DNA of 18,302 nt from an uncultured Thermoanaerobacterales bacterium (GCA_900557695.1 USTP01000011.1:1-18302); one strand, 5' to 3'. Counted from the first letter of the stretch, positions 7,907 through 15,380 are shown. Notes: generated by a model from the sequence alone, not told the origin. Made by a program: numbers and translations.

Positions 7907-7912
7907 TCAAAA

Positions 7913-8572
7913 CTAACTAAATAATTTTCTTAATTTTTCACAAAATCTCTCAAACCAGTTGCTTTGCGACTCTGCTTGCTCCCTAACCGACATTTCAAAA
8001 CTGTCTAATGCAACAATATCACTATCGGTTGGTGATCTAAATTCATCTCCTACTTGAGATATGATATTATCTTCCTCGCCTAGGCTATTGTATGTGTTTT
8101 GAAGCTCGGTTATGACTTCGGTTTGAGTTGCAACAATGCCGTTTTTTGTAACAATATCACTTTCAAGGCCACTAATTGCCACAGCATTGTAAATGCAAAA
8201 AGCAACAATTATTGCAACAATAATAGAGTAAACGGCAACCATAATCTTACCACGAGCATTCAGCTTTGCCCTTGAATATGTTTTAGTGGTAGCCTCAGTT
8301 TGAATCCGCTGCCTTCTTTCTAAAGTAGGTATTTCCATAACTTTAGCTTGCTCTTTGCTGGCATCAGCATATGGACCCATGTCGAAATTATATTGTTTTT
8401 CAACCTCAAAAGCGGTTTCACTTTCTATAGAAGGCTCTTCTGTTCCATAACTAAATGGGTTGAACTCTGGTTCTACTTGAGTGGTTTGATTTCTTCTCTG
8501 CTCGGTAGAATAACCACCGTAGCGGTCTACTCTTGAAGCACTGGTTTTAACAGTAGTATCAGTTTGTAACAT
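7913..8572 (-). CDS. FtsL/DivIC-like bitopic division protein (positional assignment)
   Basis: The 219-residue protein has a long polar, Gln/Glu-rich N-terminal region (1-108), one membrane segment (about 109-131) and an extracytoplasmic segment with heptad-like spacing (about 133-166), followed by an acidic stretch and an amphipathic, basic C-terminus (NWFERFCEKLRKLFS). That topology, and a place between rsmH and the class B PBP gene, are those of FtsL, the small scaffold that with DivIC/FtsB activates the FtsW-PBP pair. Sequence conservation in FtsL is weak, so the call rests on topology and context. The cytoplasmic part is much longer than in typical FtsL (about 100-120 residues in total). 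AGGAGG lies 6 nt before the ATG; the gap to rsmH is 11 bp. Confidence 0.7.
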   Translation of the reverse strand: MLQTDTTVKTSASRVDRYGGYSTEQRRNQTTQVEPEFNPFSYGTEEPSIESETAFEVEKQYNFDMGPYADASKEQAKVMEIPTLERRQRIQTEATTKTYSRAKLNARGKIMVAVYSIIVAIIVAFCIYNAVAISGLESDIVTKNGIVATQTEVITELQNTYNSLGEEDNIISQVGDEFRSPTDSDIVALDSFEMSVREQAESQSNWFERFCEKLRKLFS

Positions 8573-8583
8573 ATTTTGCCTCC

Positions 8584-9519
8584 TTATATTATTTTTTCAA
8601 CAATTCTTAGCTTTGCACTAGAAGCTCTTCGATTTAATTTCAATTCTTCCTCATTCGCTGTGATTGGATGGTTAGTTATTATTTTAACTTTTGGCTTTTT
8701 CCCACACACACAAATTGGAAAGTCGCTAGGGCAAGTGCATCCTGTTGCAAGTTCTCTAAAAGCGTGTTTCACAATTCTATCTTCTAGAGAGTGAAAAGAT
8801 ATTATCGCTAGCCTTCCACCCTTGTTTAACAGCTCAACCATATCTTTAATAAAATTTTCAAGTATCTCTAATTCATGGTTTACTTCAATTCTAATTGCCT
8901 GAAAGGTTCTTTGAACATTGCTCGAGCCATCGTTGTATTTGTATCTAGGAACAGCAGAAAGGATAATGTTTTCTAGTTGTTTTGTGGTTTCAATCTCCCC
9001 ATTTTTTCTTTTTTCTACAATTTTCCTAGCAATAGAGCCAGCAAATTTTTCTTCACCAAACTCTTTAATAATGGTTTTTAGTCTTGCCTCGCTATATTCA
9101 TTAACAACTGTTTTTGCAGATAGCGTTGCAGTTTTATCCATCCTCATGTCTAGCGGAGCGTCAAACCTAAAGGAAAAGCCCCTTGAAGCAGTGTCGATTT
9201 GATGAGAACTAACTCCTAAGTCCGCTAAAACTCCATCCACCTTGCTAATTCCAAGCTCTTCTAGCACCACTTTTGCATTCTTGAAGTTTTCGTGAATTAA
9301 CTTTACCCTACTTTTATAAGGCAAAAGCCTTTCTTTGCAAACCTCTATAGCTTCACTATCTTGGTCAAATCCAATAAGTTTAATTGTTTTATAATTCTTT
9401 AAAAGTTCACTAGCGTGCCCAGCCCCACCAATAGTGCAGTCTACATAAATTCCGCCTTTTTTCACATTCAAGCCATCTATTGTTTCTTTTAAAAGGACTG
9501 GTATATGGCTAAACTCCAT
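8584..9519 (-). CDS. rsmH: 16S rRNA (cytosine1402-N4)-methyltransferase RsmH (MraW)
   Basis: RsmH uses S-adenosylmethionine to methylate N4 of C1402 in the 16S rRNA decoding centre. The 311-residue protein begins MEFSHIPVLLKETIDGL and carries the SAM-binding motif DCTIGGAGHA, DGVLADLGVSSHQID, the RGFSFRFDAPLDMRMD segment, ISFHSLEDRIVK and the typical cysteine-rich CTCP-DFP-CVCGKKP. I chose ATG 9519 because GGAG stands 6 nt before it, whereas the ATG four codons earlier (9531) has no Shine-Dalgarno; the chosen start follows the mraZ stop by one base. Conserved second gene of the dcw operon. Confidence 0.96.
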   Translation of the reverse strand: MEFSHIPVLLKETIDGLNVKKGGIYVDCTIGGAGHASELLKNYKTIKLIGFDQDSEAIEVCKERLLPYKSRVKLIHENFKNAKVVLEELGISKVDGVLADLGVSSHQIDTASRGFSFRFDAPLDMRMDKTATLSAKTVVNEYSEARLKTIIKEFGEEKFAGSIARKIVEKRKNGEIETTKQLENIILSAVPRYKYNDGSSNVQRTFQAIRIEVNHELEILENFIKDMVELLNKGGRLAIISFHSLEDRIVKHAFRELATGCTCPSDFPICVCGKKPKVKIITNHPITANEEELKLNRRASSAKLRIVEKII

Positions 9520-9520
9520 T

Positions 9521-9946
9521 TTACACTCCATACTTTGTTAAAGCCGCAGAGGCGCTATCATAACTTTCCTCAGTGTTATAAGCATTGAAATTTTCTTCCG
9601 ACCAAATTTCTACATGATTTCCAACACCAATGGTTACAATATTTTTAACAATTTTAGCATAAGAGCGAAGCTCAGGAGAAAGTAGGATTCTTCCCTGCTT
9701 GTCTTCCTCTGTTACAAAGGCAGAGGCAAGCAGTGCTCTAACAGGTTTTTGAGCCTCAAGGTCAAACATTGAAACATTTTCTAGCTTTTTATAAAGTTCC
9801 TCAAAACTCTCACTTGAAAATGCAAACAAACACCCATTTGTTCCTTTAGCTATTATAAAACCCTCTTTTAACCCCTCTTTAAACTTAGAAGGCATACGAA
9901 GACGATTCTTTTCATCTATTTGGTGACGATAAGTACCAATAAACAT
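9521..9946 (-). CDS. mraZ: Transcriptional regulator MraZ
   Basis: MraZ is a SpoVT/AbrB-fold DNA-binding protein that forms rings and represses its own dcw operon by binding tandem AAAGTG-type repeats. Both halves of the duplicated domain are visible: DEKNRLRMPSKF (11-22) and EEDKQGRILLSPELRSYA. At 141 residues it has the usual length. A strong AAGGAGGGGG lies about 6 nt before the ATG. It is the first gene of the operon, 26 bases or so downstream of the predicted transcription start, and the operator-like boxes in that promoter match the family's binding site. Confidence 0.96.
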   Translation of the reverse strand: MFIGTYRHQIDEKNRLRMPSKFKEGLKEGFIIAKGTNGCLFAFSSESFEELYKKLENVSMFDLEAQKPVRALLASAFVTEEDKQGRILLSPELRSYAKIVKNIVTIGVGNHVEIWSEENFNAYNTEESYDSASAALTKYGV

Positions 9947-9978
9947 AATCTTCCCCCTCCTTCTCTGTTTGTAACTTG

Positions 9979-10007
9979 ATTATACAACCATAAAAAAAGC
10001 AAGTCAA
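9979..10007 (-). promoter_or_regulatory. Sigma-A promoter of the mraZ/dcw operon
   Basis: On the minus strand TTGACT (10007-10002) and TATAAT (9984-9979) are separated by 17 bp containing a T7 run. This is one mismatch from the full consensus. It lies 32 bp before mraZ, downstream of a terminator for the previous unit, so it should drive the whole cell-wall operon. Confidence 0.88.
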
Positions 10008-10024
10008 CCACTTTTGACCACTTT
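10008..10024 (-). promoter_or_regulatory. Tandem MraZ boxes abutting the -35
   Basis: Two AAAGTGG boxes (10014-10008 and 10024-10018, minus strand) repeat with a 10-bp period, one DNA turn, and the first directly touches the -35 hexamer. They match the AAAGTG[T/G] repeat recognised by MraZ in Mollicutes and resemble the TGGG-type repeats in E. coli. Binding there would block RNA polymerase, giving autorepression. Confidence 0.75.
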
Positions 10025-10033
10025 TTAACAAAA

Positions 10034-10053
10034 TTATTAACAATTGTTAATAA
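10034..10053. promoter_or_regulatory. Perfect 20-bp palindrome upstream of the dcw promoter
   Basis: TTATTAACAATTGTTAATAA is its own reverse complement, centred about 36 bp upstream of the mraZ -35. It lies between the tandem MraZ boxes and a third box. The shape suggests an operator for a dimeric helix-turn-helix regulator; which one is unknown. It could also be chance in AT-rich DNA, though a perfect 20-mer including the central CAATTG is rare. Confidence 0.5.
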
Positions 10054-10059
10054 CTTTTA

Positions 10060-10066
10060 CCACTTT
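10060..10066 (-). promoter_or_regulatory. Third, distal MraZ-like box
   Basis: A further AAAGTGG on the minus strand lies 42 bp (about four turns) upstream of the nearest tandem box. A degenerate AAAGTTA follows 9 bp downstream (10057-10051). The pair looks like a weaker copy of the promoter-proximal tandem site. Confidence 0.45.
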
Positions 10067-10151
10067 TAAGTTTTTTAACAGTTCTTTATTGCTATTTAAA
10101 AGACCGAGCAGGTATTAAGTTACTATTATTTTAATTCTATGAAACAAGAAT

Positions 10152-10174
10152 AAAAAAAGTGCCAAAAGGCACTT
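10152..10174 (-). terminator. Intrinsic terminator after the phosphoesterase gene
   Basis: AAGTGCC (10174-10168) pairs with GGCACTT (10163-10157) around a 4-nt loop, and the arm runs into a T7 tract on the minus strand. It begins 6 bp after the stop codon of the phosphoesterase gene and insulates the dcw operon from the upstream unit. Confidence 0.9.
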
Positions 10175-10179
10175 AAAAT

Positions 10180-10890
10180 TTAAATTTCTATTAAAACAGG
10201 TTTCATTGATATTAGGTCGGCACTAGTTAAATAGTATTTAATATTATTTTTGATATAAATATTAGGATACCTACCTGCACTTTTATGAAGATGGCCATAA
10301 ATCACCGCATCAACATGATACTTTTCGAAAAGCTCAGTAAAGTAGCTATCTTCCTTTTTAGAATTAAATGGTGGATAATGAATTAAACAAACCACTTTAT
10401 CTTCAGCCTTTCTCTTTTTTTGCATATCTTCAAGTGCTAATTCAAGCCTTATTTTTTCCCTTGCGTAAATCTTTTTATCTTCCTCTGTGAAAGAGGGATC
10501 GTTTTCACTTTCGGGAACTTGCCATCCCCTAGTGCCAGCCACTAAAACATTTTCAAATCTAGCACTATCATTTTGAAGAGCAGAAATACTTCTAGGCAAA
10601 ACCTCTCGCACTGCGGAAATAGATTTCCACCAATACTCATGATTGCCTTTAATTATAACTTTCTTACCATTTAGTTTATCTATATATTCTAAATCTGCCA
10701 TAGTTTCTTCTAGTTTCATAGCCCAGCTAATATCGCCAGCAATTAAAACAAGGTCGTTTTCACTAACAACATTTTGCCAATTCTCTTTAATTTTATCTGT
10801 ATAGCCTTCCCAGTGCCCACCAAAAATATCCATTGGTTTCTTGGCCATGAAACTTAAGTGCAAATCACTAATCGCATATATCTTCATCAT
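10180..10890 (-). CDS. Calcineurin-like metallophosphoesterase
   Basis: The 236-residue protein shows the metal-binding blocks of this superfamily in order: Asp9-x-His11 (SDLHLS), GDISW (52-56), GNHEYWW (82-88), His171 in LIHYPP and GHLH (199-202). These bind two metal ions and hydrolyse phosphoester bonds; the natural substrate is unknown. It resembles the predicted phosphohydrolase group COG1768 found in Firmicutes, judged from memory. It overlaps ysxC by 23 bp and has AAGGAG before two consecutive ATGs; the second (10887) has the better 7-nt spacing, so the true product may lack one Met. No signal peptide, so cytoplasmic. Confidence 0.9.
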   Translation of the reverse strand: MMKIYAISDLHLSFMAKKPMDIFGGHWEGYTDKIKENWQNVVSENDLVLIAGDISWAMKLEETMADLEYIDKLNGKKVIIKGNHEYWWKSISAVREVLPRSISALQNDSARFENVLVAGTRGWQVPESENDPSFTEEDKKIYAREKIRLELALEDMQKKRKAEDKVVCLIHYPPFNSKKEDSYFTELFEKYHVDAVIYGHLHKSAGRYPNIYIKNNIKYYLTSADLISMKPVLIEI

Positions 10891-11488
10891 GGTTCTCCTT
10901 AGCCGAATTTAAAAGTTGCTCTATCTTGTTTAAAACCTTATCTTTGTTTGCTCTCGTTTCACTGCTAGTTAAAATTATATTGTCTTTTGCTACCTTTAAA
11001 GTGGACGCAATATCCATAACGCGCCTTGGCATCTCGCTTTTTTTTATTTTATCTAGTTTTGTTGCAACTATTACAACTGGAATATTATAAGTATAAAGAT
11101 ATGTTAACATTTGTTTATCATTCTCGGTGGGAGTGTGCCTAATGTCTACAAGCATTATTATTCCAGCAAGAAAATTTGTTTGCGCAAAATAGCTAGTTAT
11201 CATATATTCCCAACCACTCTGCTCCGCTTTAGAAGCCTTCGCGTATCCATAACCAGGAAGGTCAACCAAAACAAAATCTTCATTAAACATGAAGAAGTTA
11301 ACTAGCCTTGTTCTGCCTGGAGTTGAAGAGGTTCTTGCAAGTTTCTTCTGGTTTGCAAGCATATTTATAAAGCTAGATTTTCCAACATTACTTCTTCCAA
11401 CCACCGCAATTTCAGGCACGCCAAAACCCGAGTAATCACTTGTTACTCTAGAAAGCGACTTTATAAATCTAGCATTTTTTATTACCAT
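10868..11488 (-). CDS. ysxC: Ribosome biogenesis GTPase YsxC (EngB/YihA)
   Basis: This small Era-like GTPase assists late assembly of the 50S ribosomal subunit. In 206 residues the GTP-binding motifs are G1 GRSNVGKSS (31-39), the G2 region TSSTPGRT (53-60), G3 DLPGYGYA (76-83), G4 TKLD (143-146) and G5 TSS near 174. The length matches the family. The Shine-Dalgarno before ATG 11488 is weak (GGGTTAAG). The gene follows the clpX terminator, with its own candidate promoter, and overlaps the phosphoesterase gene. The tig-clpP-clpX-(lon)-ysxC order is usual in Bacillota; lon is absent here. Confidence 0.96.
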   Translation of the reverse strand: MVIKNARFIKSLSRVTSDYSGFGVPEIAVVGRSNVGKSSFINMLANQKKLARTSSTPGRTRLVNFFMFNEDFVLVDLPGYGYAKASKAEQSGWEYMITSYFAQTNFLAGIIMLVDIRHTPTENDKQMLTYLYTYNIPVVIVATKLDKIKKSEMPRRVMDIASTLKVAKDNIILTSSETRANKDKVLNKIEQLLNSAKENHDEDICD

Positions 11489-11505
11489 TTTCTTAACCCA
11501 AAGTT

Positions 11506-11534
11506 ATTTTAACAAAAATTTCTCACTAAAACAA
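11506..11534 (-). promoter_or_regulatory. Candidate promoter of ysxC
   Basis: TTGTTT (11534-11529) and TAAAAT (11511-11506) on the minus strand are 17 bp apart. The -10 ends 17 bp before the ysxC ATG, so the leader would be only about 10 nt, which is short. It is the best match in the gap between the clpX terminator and ysxC. Confidence 0.45.
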
Positions 11535-11551
11535 GTGTTTTACTACAAGGC

Positions 11552-11579
11552 AAATTAAAAAGCAACCTTTCGGTTGCTT
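11552..11579 (-). terminator. Intrinsic terminator after clpX
   Basis: AAGCAACC (11579-11572) pairs with GGTTGCTT (11567-11560) around a GAAA tetraloop, followed by TTTTAATTTG. The 8-bp stem begins 3 bp after the clpX stop and closes the tig-clpP-clpX unit. Confidence 0.9.
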
Positions 11580-11582
11580 ATT

Positions 11583-12896
11583 TTATGCTATATTTTCTGT
11601 ATTTTCAGACTTTGGTTTTCTTATAAAAACGCTCTCAACCTCTTCAGGGTTGTTCTTTTTAGTGTCTACAATTATTTTAGCTATGCTATCATCACTAGGC
11701 ACTTCATACATAAGTGGAAGCATTGCCTCTTCAAGAATTGTTCTAAGACCCCTTGCTCCAGTTTTTAATTTAATAGCCTTTTTAGCAAAGCTTAATATTG
11801 CAGACTTTGTAAACTCTAGCTCAACTCCATCTAGGCCAAACATTTTCTTATACTGCTTTATAAGCGCATTCCTTGGTTCTACCAAAATCTTGCCAAGCGC
11901 CTCTTCGTTTAAATCATGAAGAGAAACAGTTATAGGAATTCTTCCAATAAATTCTGGAATAAGTCCAAACTTAATTAGATCGTCTGGTTCAACTTTTTGA
12001 AGTATTTCTGCACGCTTTTCTTCGTTGTTCTTCAAATTAACCTCAGAGCCAAAGCCAAGACCCGTTGGGTTTAATCTTTTAGCTACAATATCTTCAAGCC
12101 CAACAAAAGCTCCTCCACAAATAAATAAAATGTTTGTTGTGTCAATCTGCAAACACTCTTGGTTAGGGTGCTTTCTTCCCCCCTGTGGTGGAACAGAAGC
12201 AACAGTGCTTTCTAGAATTTTAAGAAGAGATTGCTGAACACCCTCTCCAGAAACATCCCTTGTTATAGAAACATTTTCACTTTTTTTAGCAATCTTATCT
12301 ATCTCGTCAATATAAATTATGCCTCTTTGCGCCCTTTCAATATCAAAATCTGCAGCCTGAATTAACTTTAAGAGAATATTTTCAACATCATCGCCAACAT
12401 AGCCTGCCTCGGTTAAAGTTGTCGCGTCTGCAGTGGCAAAAGGAACATTTAGAATTTTTGCAAGTGTTCTTGCCATCAATGTTTTTCCAGAACCAGTTGG
12501 CCCTAGCATTAAAACATTGCTCTTTTCAAGCTCTACATCATCATTAACAACTCTGCCCCTACCGTTTGTTGCCTTTTGGTCGATAAGATAGTTTATTCTC
12601 TTATAGTGGTTGTAAACTGAAACAGCCAAAACTTCTTTAGCCTTATCTTGCCCAATAATATATTTATCTAGTTCTTCCTTTATCTTTTGTGGTTTTGGCA
12701 AAACAAGTTTTGTGTCTTGCTTATGCTTTCTGTTCTCTGCTTCTAGCACTTCTTTGCAGATTCTAATACAGTCTTCACAAACAATAACATCCCCATCAGG
12801 ATTGATAACAAAAGTTTTAAACATTGGCTTTGGTCTACCACAAAAAGCACACTTTTCCTTTTTCTTATCTGTATCGTTGTTTTGGTTCTCAGCCAT
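11583..12896 (-). CDS. clpX: ATP-dependent Clp protease ATP-binding subunit ClpX
   Basis: ClpX is the hexameric AAA+ unfoldase that feeds tagged proteins into ClpP. In 437 residues the N-terminal zinc domain has Cys16, Cys19, Cys40 and Cys43. Walker A GPTGSGKT is at 132-139, the pore loop GYVG at 165-168, Walker B IIYIDEID at 193-200, the RKH loop at 241-243, and the ClpP-docking loop reads LGF (280-282) instead of the common IGF. Sensor 2 is in TGARGLR. AGGAG lies 5 nt before the ATG; the stop of clpP is 11 bp upstream. Confidence 0.98.
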   Translation of the reverse strand: MAENQNNDTDKKKEKCAFCGRPKPMFKTFVINPDGDVIVCEDCIRICKEVLEAENRKHKQDTKLVLPKPQKIKEELDKYIIGQDKAKEVLAVSVYNHYKRINYLIDQKATNGRGRVVNDDVELEKSNVLMLGPTGSGKTLMARTLAKILNVPFATADATTLTEAGYVGDDVENILLKLIQAADFDIERAQRGIIYIDEIDKIAKKSENVSITRDVSGEGVQQSLLKILESTVASVPPQGGRKHPNQECLQIDTTNILFICGGAFVGLEDIVAKRLNPTGLGFGSEVNLKNNEEKRAEILQKVEPDDLIKFGLIPEFIGRIPITVSLHDLNEEALGKILVEPRNALIKQYKKMFGLDGVELEFTKSAILSFAKKAIKLKTGARGLRTILEEAMLPLMYEVPSDDSIAKIIVDTKKNNPEEVESVFIRKPKSENTENIA

Positions 12897-12907
12897 TTAA
12901 ACTCCTT

Positions 12908-13504
12908 TTATTTTCTTTTATCAAAAATTTTGTCTATAAGTCCATAGTTTAAGGCTTCTTTAGCAGACATATAGTTATCTCTATCTGTATCTTTCTCAAT
13001 AGTTTCAATGTCTTTACCAGTGTTTTCTGACAAAATCTTATTTAGCCTTTTCTTTGTTTTTTGTATATGCTCTGCATGAATAGCAATGTCACTTGCCTGC
13101 CCTTGAAAACCACCAAGTGGTTGATGTATCATAATTTCGCTGTTTGGAAGAGCATATCTCTTGCCTTTTTGCCCAGATGAAAGCAAGAAAGCTCCCATAG
13201 AAGCTGCCATGCCAACACAAAGAGTAGAAACATCACACTTAATGTAGTTCATGGTGTCGTATATAGCAAAGCCTGCTGAAACGCTGCCACCAGGACTATT
13301 TATATACATCATAATATCTTTAGTAGGGTCTTTAGCCTCCAAAAATATAAGTTGAGCAATAGTTAAATTTGCCGACTCATCTGTGATTTCGCCTGAAATA
13401 AAAACAATTCTGTCCTCAAGTAGTCTTGAGTAAATATCGTAAGACCTTTCTCCGCGATTGGTCTGCTCTATTACCATAGGAACAAGCATATTTTTTTCTG
13501 ACAT
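12908..13504 (-). CDS. clpP: ATP-dependent Clp protease proteolytic subunit ClpP
   Basis: ClpP forms the 14-subunit proteolytic chamber. The 198-residue protein has the catalytic triad Ser102 (GMAASMGAF), His127 (MIHQPLGG) and Asp176 (DTDRDNYMSA), plus the handle region between them. A short propeptide probably precedes the mature start. GAGGAG lies 9 nt before the ATG. It sits between tig and clpX, the usual Clostridia order, so chaperone, protease and unfoldase are made together. Confidence 0.98.
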   Translation of the reverse strand: MSEKNMLVPMVIEQTNRGERSYDIYSRLLEDRIVFISGEITDESANLTIAQLIFLEAKDPTKDIMMYINSPGGSVSAGFAIYDTMNYIKCDVSTLCVGMAASMGAFLLSSGQKGKRYALPNSEIMIHQPLGGFQGQASDIAIHAEHIQKTKKRLNKILSENTGKDIETIEKDTDRDNYMSAKEALNYGLIDKIFDKRK

Positions 13505-13518
13505 ATTTATTAGCTCCT

Positions 13519-14805
13519 CTATTTTATATTATTTAATTCTTTTAACCTATTTATAACCTTTTCGCTAAGAATAGTGTTTTTAAGAAATTCTTCTTGCCCA
13601 TTTTTCATTTCACGCTCAAGGTCTGTAACATTTCTCTTTGTTGCCTTAGCAATTTCTTCTAGTTTTGCCTTAATATCTTTATCTGTAACTTTAATGTTCT
13701 CTTTCTTTATTACTTCTTCCAAAACAAGTGAAGTTTTAACTGAATTTTCAGCCTCTTTTTCTCTAGACTTTCTAAAGTCTGCCATTGTTATTCCCATATA
13801 TTCAAGATACTGCTCAAATTTAATGCCTTGGTATGCAAGCCTTTGAGAAATATCTTCAATGGTGTGGTCAATTTGATGCTCTACCATAGCCTTAGGAACA
13901 TCAACCTTTGCCTTTTTAACAATCTCATCAACAAGCTTGTTCTCGGCTTCAACTTCAACTGATTTCGTTTTGTGCTCTTCTATATGAGCTTTAATATGTT
14001 CTTTTAATTCTTTTAATGTGTTAAATTCGCTTGCATTTGATGCAAACTCATCATCAATCTTTGGCAAATTCTTTTCACGAATTGCAAGAAGCTTAACTTT
14101 AAATACTGCTGGTTTACCTGCAAGCTCTTTAGAGTGATAAGGTGTTGGAAAAGTAACAAAAACATCCTTTTCCTCTCCAATTTTCATGCCTGCAACTTGG
14201 TCTTCAAAGCCTTCAATAAATGTATGCGAGCCAAGCTCTAGCTCTTGATCGCTAGCAGTGCCTCCTTCAAAGTTAACCCCATCAACGCTACCAGAGTAGT
14301 CTATATTAACAAGGTCGCCCATCTTGGCAGGTCTATCAGTTATTTCAACATAGCGGGCTTGTTTTTGTTGCATTTCCTCAAGCTCTCTTTTAACCTCTGC
14401 GTCTGTTGCTTTTGCGCTCTTTTTTGTTACCTCAATACCTGAATACTCACCAAGAGTAACCTCTGGAAGCAAGGTTACAGTTGCTGTAAACTTTAAGCCC
14501 TTTTCGTCCATCTTAGTAACCTTAACATCTGGATAATCAACAGGGAAAAGTTGTTTTTCCTTGTCTAACATTTTTGTATAATATTCTGGAAAGCTATCAT
14601 TGAAAGCATCTTCATAAAAAACATATGGGCCATATGTTTGCTCTAAAACTTTTCTAGGAACCTTGCCCTGACGGAAGCCTTCCTTTTTATATTCACCCTT
14701 ATGTTTTTGGTAAGCTTTTTCTACCTCTGCTTCCCACTCCTTGCTATCAAGTTCAAACTCAATTGTAACTTGACCATTCTTTTTTTCGCCTATAGTATAT
14801 TTCAT
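13519..14805 (-). CDS. tig: Trigger factor (ribosome-associated chaperone, peptidyl-prolyl isomerase)
   Basis: Trigger factor binds ribosomal protein uL23 at the exit tunnel and shields nascent chains. The N-terminal ribosome-binding signature GFRQGKVPR is at about 43-51. The FKBP-type isomerase domain (GDLVNIDYSGSVDGVNFEGG...) occupies the centre, and the charged helical C-terminal domain follows. I chose ATG 14805 (428 residues) with AAGGAG 7 nt upstream; a GTG seven codons earlier (14826) has no Shine-Dalgarno. First gene of the tig-clpP-clpX unit, with a promoter about 75 bp upstream. Confidence 0.96.
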   Translation of the reverse strand: MKYTIGEKKNGQVTIEFELDSKEWEAEVEKAYQKHKGEYKKEGFRQGKVPRKVLEQTYGPYVFYEDAFNDSFPEYYTKMLDKEKQLFPVDYPDVKVTKMDEKGLKFTATVTLLPEVTLGEYSGIEVTKKSAKATDAEVKRELEEMQQKQARYVEITDRPAKMGDLVNIDYSGSVDGVNFEGGTASDQELELGSHTFIEGFEDQVAGMKIGEEKDVFVTFPTPYHSKELAGKPAVFKVKLLAIREKNLPKIDDEFASNASEFNTLKELKEHIKAHIEEHKTKSVEVEAENKLVDEIVKKAKVDVPKAMVEHQIDHTIEDISQRLAYQGIKFEQYLEYMGITMADFRKSREKEAENSVKTSLVLEEVIKKENIKVTDKDIKAKLEEIAKATKRNVTDLEREMKNGQEEFLKNTILSEKVINRLKELNNIK

Positions 14806-14822
14806 TATTTTCTCCTTGTAAA

Positions 14823-14838
14823 GCACAAATACCTGTGC
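14823..14838 (-). repeat. Small inverted repeat in the tig leader
   Basis: GCACA and TGTGC surround a 6-nt loop just upstream of the tig Shine-Dalgarno. A 5-bp stem is weak, and no regulator is known to me for it. Confidence 0.3.
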
Positions 14839-14854
14839 AAAATAACTAATAAGT

Positions 14855-14884
14855 AGTTTAATTCAAAGCTTATATATTTGTCAA
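14855..14884 (-). promoter_or_regulatory. Candidate promoter of tig-clpP-clpX
   Basis: A perfect TTGACA (14884-14879) and TAAACT (14860-14855, four of six) on the minus strand are 18 bp apart. They lie downstream of the strong terminator of the preceding unit, where a new promoter is needed. I see no CIRCE (HrcA) element and no convincing CtsR tandem heptad nearby, so heat-shock control of this clp unit is not evident. Confidence 0.6.
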
Positions 14885-14916
14885 GTGATTGTGATTTTTC
14901 ACTCAACAAAGTTAAT

Positions 14917-14949
14917 AAAAACCTTAGGAAAACATTTCCTAAGGTTTTT
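14917..14949. terminator. Strong bidirectional terminator between the membrane-protein pair and tig
   Basis: AAAAACCTTAGGAAA (14917-14931) and TTTCCTAAGGTTTTT (14935-14949) form a perfect 15-bp stem with a 3-nt loop, and the A/T outer pairs give a U-tract in either direction. It stands 17 bp past the stop of the 133-residue membrane protein, whose transcript it should end. Confidence 0.92.
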
Positions 14950-14965
14950 AAAATTTTAAGTAATT

Positions 14966-15367
14966 TTAGTATAAAACAAGAACTATAAAAGTAAAAATTG
15001 TGAAAAGCCCAAAGAATATTGCTCCAATAACCGACCATGCTTTTTCGCTTTTTAGGTTAACCACCTCAACGCTTTCACCTTTAAGCTCTCCCTCTTCTGC
15101 TATAACCACTTTGTCGCCATCAGTTTTAGGTTCAACTGCAACAAGATTGCCTTCTTTTATTAGCTTATCTGCGCTATAAATTTCAACACAATGAATAACA
15201 ATTGAAGCAAACATAAGCCCAAACGCAACAACATAAAAAGCCAACGCAAGGGTTATACAAATTGGTTTTCCCACAAACTGGAAAATAAAAACGCATATGG
15301 TTCCCAAAATAAAAGCTAAATATTTAGCGTAATTTATTGCCTTTATAAAGTCCTTCTTCTTATCCAA
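14966..15367 (-). CDS. Small membrane protein of unknown function (about three TM segments)
   Basis: I do not recognise this 133-residue protein. Two hydrophobic segments (about 15-31 and 36-58) are followed by a charged soluble part (about 64-106, rich in Lys, Glu and Val) and a third hydrophobic segment (about 110-132) ending at the C-terminus. The start appears to be TTG at 15367 with GAGG 6 nt upstream; no ATG or GTG fits in frame nearby. It begins 13 bp after the stop of the 90-residue membrane gene, so the two are co-transcribed and end at a strong terminator. No catalytic motif is visible. Confidence 0.75.
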   Translation of the reverse strand: MDKKKDFIKAINYAKYLAFILGTICVFIFQFVGKPICITLALAFYVVAFGLMFASIVIHCVEIYSADKLIKEGNLVAVEPKTDGDKVVIAEEGELKGESVEVVNLKSEKAWSVIGAIFFGLFTIFTFIVLVLY

Positions 15368-15380
15368 AACACACCTCTAG

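Noticed and set aside
10002..10024. CtsR-like tandem heptad (GGTCAAA followed by GGTTGAC) upstream of mraZ
   Set aside because: The second heptad matches poorly, CtsR does not normally control dcw genes, and the AAAGTGG direct repeats before mraZ explain the same bases better.
14805..15038. 77-residue minus-strand open frame across the tig leader and terminator
   Set aside because: It spans the bidirectional terminator and the tig promoter, overlaps the membrane gene in another frame and has no Shine-Dalgarno.
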